This document shows positions 1 to 4,753 of a DNA stretch of 7,409 bases, in pieces; positions within the stretch are counted from its first letter, which is position 1; every line of letters begins with the position of its first letter. The notes below the pieces were generated by a model that was not told the origin of the DNA, did no database searches, and saw only the letters and a list, made by a program, of their open reading frames with translations. Source of the DNA: CAYQSU01 sp964420325 (GTDB lineage: Bacteria; Pseudomonadota; Alphaproteobacteria; Rhodospirillales; Defluviicoccaceae); the NCBI GenBank assembly GCA_964420325.1, contig CAYQSU010000092.1:1-7409 (forward strand), given 5' to 3'. Made by a program: the position numbers and the translations under genes.

Positions 1-237
1 CCGCGACGGCGCGTCCTCGCACACCAGCTTGACGTGCGGCGGCAGGCCGGGCGGCCGGTAGGAATACCAGACCCGCCACACCGAGCGGGCGCTGATCAGC
101 AGCTCGGCGACCCGGACGTAGCGCGCATCGGGTCGGGCGGCGGCGGCGTGGTCGCCCCGGGCCGTCCATCCCTGGTGCAGCCGGCGCCACCACGGCATCG
201 GCGGCAGCGCCTCGGCGCGATCGTGCGCCATCGTCAT
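1..237 (-). CDS. Hypothetical protein, 5' part only (runs off left edge)
   Basis: This minus-strand frame is open for 79 codons from an ATG at 237 to the window edge, so the stop lies outside. A perfect Shine-Dalgarno complement (CCTCCT on the plus strand, 247-252) sits 9 bases upstream of that ATG and decides the start; a second in-frame ATG at 231 is farther away. The visible N-terminus begins MTMAHDRAEALPPMPWWRRL. It is rich in Trp, Arg and Ala, with an early WW-RR stretch (residues 16-19) and a later VWRVWYSYRPPGLPP segment (residues 54-68). No signal peptide or clear membrane segment is visible, and I do not recognise the family. The strong ribosome binding site and GC-ending codons argue that it is a real gene. 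It is transcribed divergently from the secreted protein at 509-1141. Confidence 0.7.
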   Translation of the reverse strand, partial: MTMAHDRAEALPPMPWWRRLHQGWTARGDHAAAARPDARYVRVAELLISARSVWRVWYSYRPPGLPPHVKLVCEDAPSR

Positions 238-246
238 CGCCGGTCT

Positions 247-252
247 CCTCCT
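247..252 (-). promoter_or_regulatory. Shine-Dalgarno AGGAGG of the left-edge gene
   Basis: Read on the minus strand this is AGGAGG inside a longer GGAGGAGGAGA purine run, 9 bases before the ATG at 237. It supports that start over the ATG at 231. Just upstream on the minus strand, a 6-base inverted repeat with a 3-base spacer (257-271, CGACCG/CGGTCG) could form a small hairpin in the leader. Confidence 0.65.
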
Positions 253-508
253 CCGCCGACCGCCCCGGTCGACCATCGCCGCGCCCTCGCGGAAGACGGC
301 CCGGGTTCCCGCGGATGCGCGGGCGGCGGCGTGTCTAGGGGGGCACTGTGTCCGAAATGTGACCGGATCGCCGGCTCCGGCGGGACGGCCGATCCGGCGC
401 ATCGCGGGGCCGACGACGGCCTTGCCTGCGACGGCTCGATTCGGCTATTGGCGGAGGGCGTGCCGAGTCGTGCCCGCGGCTGACGGACTGGGGAGGCGTG
501 AGCATCCG

Positions 509-1141
509 ATGCGCCGGTTTCGCGTTCGCCCGGTTTCGGGCGCTGTCGTTCTCGCCATCCTCGTTGCCCTGCCGATGGCGCCGGGCCCGGCCGGCGCGCA
601 GGCCTTCGACGTCCCGGAAGGCTTCGTCACCGCCTTCGAGCCCGAGCCGGCGACCGGCCGGGACTGGCGGCCCCTGCTCACCGTGCGTCCCGCCGACGGC
701 TCGTTCGCGGAACTGAGCGCGATCCGGCTCGGCGAGGTCGCGGGCGCCGTCGACGATGCCGACGCCTGGCTGGAGGCGCGCCTGACCGCCGATGTCGGCG
801 ACCGCGAGGCGGCGGAGGACCTGCTTTCGAGCCCCGACAGCCCGTTCGGCGACCCGGCCTTCGACGCGCTGCGCGAGGTCGTCCCGCAGCTGTTCGAAGG
901 GCTGAGGACGCTGTCCCGGGTTCCGCTCCAGTTCTGCGAGGGACCGGCCGCCGCCTACAACGCCGCCGGTGCGCTCCGCGAGCTCTACTGCGTCTACCAG
1001 ATCGGCCCGTTTCGCCAGTACCTCACGCTCAGGCTTCAGGAGGTCGGCGGCCGCTGGTTCTACACCGAGATCCGGGCGATGAACGAGCGACGCTTCCGGC
1101 ATCTCGTCGCCATCGCCAACTCGTTTCGGCCGACGCCCTAG
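509..1141 (+). CDS. Secreted/periplasmic hypothetical protein
   Basis: This is a 210-residue protein that I do not recognise with confidence. Residues 1-30 look like a Sec signal peptide: basic MRRFRVR, a hydrophobic core (about 11-22: GAVVLAILVALP) and an A-G-A cleavage motif before QAF. The mature part is acidic and soluble-looking. Its C-terminal 60 residues alternate strand-like stretches (YLTLRLQEVGGRWFYTEI) and end with a helix and NSFRP. This loosely recalls small periplasmic PsbP/Mog1/DcrB-like alpha-beta folds that close on an SF motif, but that is inference only. Cys143 and Cys161 could form a disulfide in the periplasm. The reading frame stays open upstream to 359, but the ATG at 509 is preferred because it begins the signal peptide. 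A GGGAGG at 491-496 lies upstream with a rather long 12-base gap. The gene stands alone between a divergent gene and a long non-coding stretch. Confidence 0.75.
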   Translation: MRRFRVRPVSGAVVLAILVALPMAPGPAGAQAFDVPEGFVTAFEPEPATGRDWRPLLTVRPADGSFAELSAIRLGEVAGAVDDADAWLEARLTADVGDREAAEDLLSSPDSPFGDPAFDALREVVPQLFEGLRTLSRVPLQFCEGPAAAYNAAGALRELYCVYQIGPFRQYLTLRLQEVGGRWFYTEIRAMNERRFRHLVAIANSFRPTP

Positions 1142-1267
1142 GGCACCGCCGCGCACGGTCGCGGCCGGCGTCCGACGCCCGGTCGGGCCGGGGCGGAGCG
1201 AAGGCTCGGAATGCCCCATGGGGGTGGCAAAACTTTCTTTCCGATCCGTCCGAGGGCCCGAAAAAAT

Positions 1268-1284
1268 CGGAAACAATGTTTCCG
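1268..1284. promoter_or_regulatory. 17-base perfect palindrome, candidate operator
   Basis: The sequence CGGAAACA-A-TGTTTCCG has 8-base arms around a single central base. Its left arm also pairs with an upstream TTTCCGAT (1238-1245), so the same half-site occurs three times within 46 bases. It lies about 60 bases upstream of the predicted -35 box. The size and symmetry fit a homodimeric repressor or activator site, but no specific regulator is identified. Confidence 0.45.
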
Positions 1285-1325
1285 GCCTGCGCTGGACGCA
1301 GGGCTGCCATCGTCTGCCGGCATAG

Positions 1326-1354
1326 TGCATTGCAAAAGCGGATGTTGCATTGCG
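1326..1354 (+). promoter_or_regulatory. TGC-rich tandem repeat, candidate PhaR-type operator
   Basis: TGCATTGCA (1326-1334) is repeated as TGCATTGCG (1346-1354), exactly 20 bases apart start to start, about two helical turns. The inner halves also form an inverted pair, TGCAA at 1331-1335 and TTGCA at 1345-1349. Established knowledge: PhaR repressors of PHA metabolism in alphaproteobacteria such as Paracoccus and Rhodobacter bind TGC-rich sites in front of PHA genes. The second copy overlaps the predicted -35 box, which fits repression of the downstream PHA synthase-like gene. Assignment to PhaR is inference. Confidence 0.5.
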
Positions 1355-1373
1355 CCAATCCCTGGCGTAGCAT
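1345..1373 (+). promoter_or_regulatory. Predicted sigma70-type promoter of the phaC-like gene
   Basis: TTGCAT (1345-1350) as -35 and TAGCAT (1368-1373) as -10 each match four of six consensus bases, with the ideal 17-base spacer. The spacer contains a small inverted repeat, CGCCA-ATCCC-TGGCG (1353-1367). It is the best hexamer pair I found in the 418-base gap and lies in its AT-richer part. It would give a leader of roughly 180 bases. Confidence 0.4.
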
Positions 1374-1545
1374 TTTAGGTTACCGATCAACGGCGATATG
1401 CACGCATGAGTATAAGGGAAAGTACGTACGGGGATCACGAAGCGAGGTCAGGCGGGACGATACTGCGGGTTCTCCATGGTGACGCTTCGGATCGATGTCT
1501 CCGAGTTCATTTGATCGCCATCGACGACAACCCAGACCCAGCCAC

Positions 1546-1550
1546 GGAGG
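1546..1550 (+). promoter_or_regulatory. Ribosome binding site of the phaC-like gene
   Basis: GGAGG lies 9 bases before the ATG at 1560 and firmly supports that start codon. Confidence 0.75.
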
Positions 1551-1559
1551 GATAGACAA

Positions 1560-3050
1560 ATGCAACCGGTGTTGAAAGAACTCCCCGAAGTGAGCGCCGA
1601 CTGGTTCCGGTACTGGCTCGCGTTCCTTCGCGCAAGCAACCGCGAATTCGTCGAGTTCTCCGACAGCTGTCTGATCGCGGCCCAGATCGCCGCGCGGGCA
1701 GCGCGAGAGAATCCGCTCAGCATCGTGGACTCCCTGGAGGTGCTGCAGCACAACCAGGCGCTGATCACCAAGGGCCTGATGAGCGCCCAGGAGAAGCTGA
1801 CGAGCTTCGTCTTCGACCAGATCGAGGAAGCCCGCGACGCCTGGATGAACACGGTCCTCGGCAAGCCGAACGGCGGCGAGACGCTTGCCGGCTTCATGAA
1901 GCGCGAGGCCGACGTGATGGAGTCGGTGGCCAGCTTCACCGAGCAGATCGAGAAGATCAAGGACGAGTTCGGCTTCCACTTCAAGACGCCGGACTACGAG
2001 CTGTTCTGCGAGACGGACACCTTCCTCGTCTACCAGGTGAAGCCGATCAAGAAGGGCGTCAAGACCGACGGCAGCCTGAAGCCGGTGCTGCTGGTGCCGC
2101 CCTACATGCTGGGCGTCCACATCCTCGCGTTCCTGCCCTACGAGGACAAGAGCTACGCGCACTCGTTCGCCAACGAGGGCATCCCCACCTACGTCCGCGT
2201 CGTCAAGGACATCATGACCAACGAGAAGGTGCAGACGACGACACCCGAGGACGACTGCACCCAGACCCGCGAGATCTGTCAGAAGCTCAAGGACAAGCAC
2301 GGCCAGAAGGTGACCCTCAACGGCACCTGCCAGGGCGGCTACATCTGCCTGATGAACATCCTGTCGGGAACGCTCACCGACGTCTGCGACGCGCTCATCA
2401 CCAACGTCGCGCCGATCGACGGCAGCTTCAGCGAGGCCATCGCCGGCATGCCGCGGATGCACCACGACTTCATTACCACCACGCTGCCCAGCGGCAACAA
2501 GGTCGCCAACGGCTATCTCTTGAGCCTCGGCATGCGTTTCGTCGCCATCGACCGCGAGCAGCCCCTGGTCAGGGTGCTCGACCAGGCGTCGCTGCACAAG
2601 GCGACGGATCGCAATCCGGGCAAGACGCCGGCGGCGCTGTTCCGCTGGCTGTTGAAGGAGCGCGTGCACCTGCCGCTCGGCATCGCCAACATGAGCTCGA
2701 CCACGTTCCAGCAGCCGATCGCCGACGACGGCACGCTGCCGGTCAAGCTCTACGGCAAGCCGCTGAACGTCAAGGACCTGGCGAAGCTCAACGTGCCGTG
2801 GTACCAGAACTACGCGATCAAGGACGATCTGGTCACCCCGGCGTGCGCCATCGCCGCCAACAGGGTCCTCGAAGGCACCGGCCTCGTCGAGTCGGTCGCC
2901 TTCTTCGGCGGCCACGTCGCCATTCTCACCAGCCCGTATTCGAAGAAGTCGCCCGTCAACGGCGAGTTCGTCGACGCCTTGGGCAAGAAGTCGCGCGGAC
3001 CGGTGAAGTTCCAGATCGACATCTCGAAGCCGAAGCAGAAGGTGGCCTGA
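1560..3050 (+). CDS. phaC: Divergent PHA synthase-like alpha/beta hydrolase (PhaC family)
   Basis: This 496-residue, probably cytoplasmic or granule-associated protein would polymerise hydroxyacyl-CoA into polyhydroxyalkanoate if it acts as a canonical PhaC. What is seen: an N-terminal helical region of about 140 residues (repeated Ala/Glu/Gln-rich helices, phasin- or PhaE-like in look), then an alpha/beta hydrolase core starting at KPVLLVPPYMLG (174-185). The nucleophile box is GTCQGG (255-260, Cys257). The acid is Asp422 or Asp423 in IKDDLVTP, and the histidine is His452 in FFGGHVAIL. Cys rather than Ser, and Gln after it, match the class III PhaC box (GICQGG) as I recall it from purple sulfur bacteria. 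The length is unusual: class III PhaC is about 355 residues and class I is near 590. The usual Gly after the His is Ala here, and the Trp of the LIDWG-like segment is replaced (VRVVKDI, 212-218). It stands alone with its own promoter and terminator. A PHA depolymerase or another acyltransferase remains possible. Confidence 0.8.
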   Translation: MQPVLKELPEVSADWFRYWLAFLRASNREFVEFSDSCLIAAQIAARAARENPLSIVDSLEVLQHNQALITKGLMSAQEKLTSFVFDQIEEARDAWMNTVLGKPNGGETLAGFMKREADVMESVASFTEQIEKIKDEFGFHFKTPDYELFCETDTFLVYQVKPIKKGVKTDGSLKPVLLVPPYMLGVHILAFLPYEDKSYAHSFANEGIPTYVRVVKDIMTNEKVQTTTPEDDCTQTREICQKLKDKHGQKVTLNGTCQGGYICLMNILSGTLTDVCDALITNVAPIDGSFSEAIAGMPRMHHDFITTTLPSGNKVANGYLLSLGMRFVAIDREQPLVRVLDQASLHKATDRNPGKTPAALFRWLLKERVHLPLGIANMSSTTFQQPIADDGTLPVKLYGKPLNVKDLAKLNVPWYQNYAIKDDLVTPACAIAANRVLEGTGLVESVAFFGGHVAILTSPYSKKSPVNGEFVDALGKKSRGPVKFQIDISKPKQKVA

Positions 3051-3073
3051 CCGGCCGGCCATCGATCCCTCCG

Positions 3074-3104
3074 CGGGGGCGCCGCAAGGCGCCCCCGTTT
3101 CGTT
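3074..3104 (+). terminator. Rho-independent terminator of the phaC-like gene
   Basis: A perfect 10-base-pair GC stem, CGGGGGCGCC (3074-3083) with GGCGCCCCCG (3088-3097), closes a GCAA tetraloop (GNRA type). It is followed by TTTCGTT (3098-3104). It starts 24 bases after the phaC-like stop codon. No T-run follows in the minus direction, so it should act mainly on plus-strand transcripts and insulate the convergent YeeE gene. Confidence 0.9.
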
Positions 3105-3158
3105 GCGAGCGCGGCCCGGTCGACGGTGACCTGCGGTACGGCCGTGCCCGCTTCCGTC

Positions 3159-4178
3159 CTAATCGGAGCACACGTCGCCGGCGCAGTCGACGCGCGGAAT
3201 GCGGCCGGTAGCCCACCGCATGGCGATCAGCACCAGAGCGATGCCTGCGAGCATCGCAGGGAACGCGACGACGGCGTGCGGCGACAGCACCGGGATCCAG
3301 TGCAGCACGATGACGAAGGTGCCGCCGGGGACCATCGCCGCGCCGAGGCCCATCAGGGCCCCGCCCGCGAGATGCCTGAGCCCCTCGGCGAGCCTCGGAA
3401 CCCGCACCTCGAAGCGGCCGCGAAGGCTCGCCGACAGGGCGACGCCGCCGACCACCGCCGCGAACAGCAGCGCCTGCACGGCCGTCGGGCCGGGACCGGA
3501 GGCCACGACGGCATCGATCTGGTCGGCGAGAAGCCGCGTATATGGCCATCGGCCGTGCGCCGCGAACAGAAGGCCCGCGCCGGAGCCGATGACGGCCGCG
3601 CCGGCGGAGAGCGAGTAGCGATCCGCGAACAGCCTCGCCCGGACCGGAAGCGGCGAGGAGCGCGTCCGCCGCCACAGCCGCCACCCCTCGTACACCGCCC
3701 ACGACAGAACGACCGCATGCACGAACCAGGCCAGCGCTCCCGTCGCGGCGGCCGGACTCCATGCCAGCGGCAGCTCCGCGTGCGCCGGCCAGAGGCCGCC
3801 TGCGGCTAGGACGGCGACGCCGAAACAGAATCCCGCCAGCGTGGCGAGCATGCCGAGATGGCCGCTCCCCAGGTAGCTGAGGATGGAGAAGGCGCACGCG
3901 CCATTGACCGCGGCGCCCATGCCGAAGACAAGCCCGCCGACCGCGGCCTGCCAGGCAACGGGATGTCCGACCACGGTCACCGCGGTGCCCGCGCCAAGCC
4001 CGGCCATCAGCAGGGTGGCGGCGACCGTCCAGAGCGCGGCCCTGGAGAGGCTCGCCAACATGTACGCGCGCCCGGTGGTGAGCGGCTCAGCGACCGCCTT
4101 CACCGTGCAGACGCCGGCGCGTTGCAGCGCGAAGCCGAATGCGACCGCCACCACCACCGATCCCAGGACCACGGCCAT
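3159..4178 (-). CDS. YeeE/YedE-family sulfur transport membrane protein
   Basis: This 339-residue polytopic inner-membrane protein has about nine or ten hydrophobic helices. The YeeE/YedE family includes TsuA-type thiosulfate importers, and other members are linked to selenium or sulfur metabolism. Two family signatures are clear: QRAGVCTVKAV with Cys24 in the first helix, and FGMGAAVNGACAFS with Cys95. The third cysteine of thiosulfate transporters, expected near residue 286 in a GGC-type motif, is absent; the segment reads MVPGGTFVIVLHWIP (282-296). A subset of the family carries PGGND-like sequence there, and this protein resembles it. The C-terminus ends with a CAGDVC tail (Cys332, Cys337). 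The frame extends to a TTG at 4214, but I chose the ATG at 4178 because it opens directly into the first helix; the upstream AGCGGAA is only a weak ribosome binding site. No rhodanese, TusA or sulfur-oxidation gene is adjacent, so the substrate is unassigned. Confidence 0.85.
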   Translation of the reverse strand: MAVVLGSVVVAVAFGFALQRAGVCTVKAVAEPLTTGRAYMLASLSRAALWTVAATLLMAGLGAGTAVTVVGHPVAWQAAVGGLVFGMGAAVNGACAFSILSYLGSGHLGMLATLAGFCFGVAVLAAGGLWPAHAELPLAWSPAAATGALAWFVHAVVLSWAVYEGWRLWRRTRSSPLPVRARLFADRYSLSAGAAVIGSGAGLLFAAHGRWPYTRLLADQIDAVVASGPGPTAVQALLFAAVVGGVALSASLRGRFEVRVPRLAEGLRHLAGGALMGLGAAMVPGGTFVIVLHWIPVLSPHAVVAFPAMLAGIALVLIAMRWATGRIPRVDCAGDVCSD

Positions 4179-4263
4179 GGCGGTTCCGCTAGCATCGGGG
4201 GGGCCGGCGGGCAAGCGGCCGGCTGCGGACGCGTCTTCACCTCTGCGCGATGCTCAGCACGCC

Positions 4264-4290
4264 ACCGCGGGCGGCGACCCCGCCCGCGGT
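4264..4290. repeat. Strong GC hairpin in the divergent spacer
   Basis: ACCGCGGGCGG (4264-4274) and CCGCCCGCGGT (4280-4290) are a perfect 11-base inverted repeat around a 5-base loop (CGACC). Neither side is followed by a T-run, so it is not a standard intrinsic terminator. It lies about 85 bases upstream of the YeeE-type start, possibly in that gene's leader, and 145 bases before the XRE gene. It could be an operator or an mRNA structure; its role is unknown. Confidence 0.6.
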
Positions 4291-4378
4291 TCGACACCGT
4301 CAACGGGGTGGATACCCGGTCGGTCGCGCTCGCCGAGGCGATAGCTGATATGCAAAGAATTATCGTTGACGTCTTCTT

Positions 4379-4403
4379 AGGCATGCCTTACCACCCAGAT
4401 CTG
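4379..4403. promoter_or_regulatory. Two short palindromes before the XRE gene, candidate operator
   Basis: AGGCATGCCT (4379-4388) and CAGATCTG (4396-4403) are perfect palindromes with centres 16 bases apart, in the AT-richest part of the divergent spacer and 33 to 57 bases before the XRE start. XRE regulators often bind such sites at their own promoters, so autoregulation is a fair guess. A TTGACG (4366-4371) and TTGACT (4405-4410) could be -35 elements, but I see no well-spaced -10 for either. Confidence 0.35.
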
Positions 4404-4435
4404 ATTGACTGTCGGTCATAACTGATGGCTCACGC

Positions 4436-4741
4436 ATGATCACCTCGGCGCAGCTGCGCGCCGCGCGCGCGTTGCTGGGCATCGACCAGAGGCAGCTCGC
4501 GGAGCGCTCGGGCCTGTCGGTGCCGACCATCCAGCGGATGGAGGCGAGCGACGGGCTCATCCGCGGCAACGTCGACTCGCTGATGAAGCTCATCGCCGCC
4601 CTCGAGGCCGCCGGCATCGAGCTGATCGGCGAGGGCCAGGCGAGCGGTGGCGGCGGACGCGGCGTGCGCCTGAAGGCGCAGGCGGCGGACGCTCCCGATC
4701 GTCCAGGGTCCGGGTCGGAGACGCCGTCGGAAGCGGCCTGA
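4436..4741 (+). CDS. Small XRE-family helix-turn-helix transcriptional regulator
   Basis: This is a 101-residue DNA-binding protein. Residues about 5-64 form a Cro/C1-type helix-turn-helix domain. The recognition unit QLAERSGLSVPTIQRME (20-36) shows the typical Q-LA-x-x-xGLS-xx-T-I-x-R-x-E pattern. It is followed by a helix (VDSLMKLIAALEAAG) and a short strand, IELI, as in many one-domain XRE proteins. The last 35 residues are low-complexity and Gly/Ala/Pro-rich, probably disordered. Its stop is only 12 bases before hyfB, so it is probably the first gene of the hyf operon and may regulate it. There is no clear Shine-Dalgarno before the ATG at 4436. A four-codon ATG frame (4425-4439) overlaps the start as ATGA, which could couple translation. 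Redox or stress sensing cannot be inferred, since the protein has no cysteine or extra sensor domain. Confidence 0.85.
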   Translation: MITSAQLRAARALLGIDQRQLAERSGLSVPTIQRMEASDGLIRGNVDSLMKLIAALEAAGIELIGEGQASGGGGRGVRLKAQAADAPDRPGSGSETPSEAA

Positions 4742-4753
4742 AGAGCAGACACC

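Larger units (their letters stand above)
1142..1559. other. 418-base non-coding regulatory stretch before the phaC-like gene
   Basis: No convincing gene lies here. The first 60 bases are GC-rich, and the region from about 1225 to 1420 is markedly richer in A and T than its surroundings, typical of a promoter region. It contains a CCCCATGGGG palindrome (1214-1223), an 8-base inverted repeat (1238-1245 with 1266-1273), a 17-base palindrome (1268-1284), a TGC-rich direct repeat (1326-1354) and a sigma70-like promoter (1345-1373). The transcript leader to the ATG at 1560 would be about 180 bases. It holds a GTACGTAC palindrome (1422-1429) and a 12-codon ATG frame (1476-1514) that has no good ribosome binding site. 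No recognised riboswitch fold is apparent. Confidence 0.6.

Noticed and set aside
34..483. 149-codon plus-strand frame at the left edge
   Set aside because: It is antisense to the minus-strand gene with a perfect ribosome binding site and reads as Arg/Gly/Pro-rich shadow sequence.
1363..1378. Possible sigma54 promoter (TGGCG with a downstream TTTTAG)
   Set aside because: The -24 GG is present, but the -12 element lacks the required GC at the right spacing.
335..1438. 367-codon minus-strand open frame opposite the secreted protein
   Set aside because: It covers a gene with a signal peptide and the promoter region. Its translation is low-complexity Arg/Gly/Ala and has no good ribosome binding site.
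1276..1482. 68-codon plus-strand frame in the promoter region
   Set aside because: It starts inside the 17-base palindrome, spans the predicted promoter, has no Shine-Dalgarno and has mixed composition.
1476..1514. 12-codon upstream ORF before the phaC-like gene
   Set aside because: It has no ribosome binding site and no attenuator-like codon run, and it ends 45 bases before the real start.
1380..3062. 560-codon open frame on the minus strand opposite the phaC-like gene
   Set aside because: It is fully antisense to a gene with clear family motifs. Its translation is Arg/Val/Asp/Leu-rich low-complexity sequence, as expected from high-GC shadow frames.
4179..4214. TTG start extending the YeeE-type protein by 12 residues
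   Set aside because: The added residues (MPAGPPDASGTA when TTG is read as Met) are polar and atypical. The ATG at 4178 leads straight into the first membrane helix.
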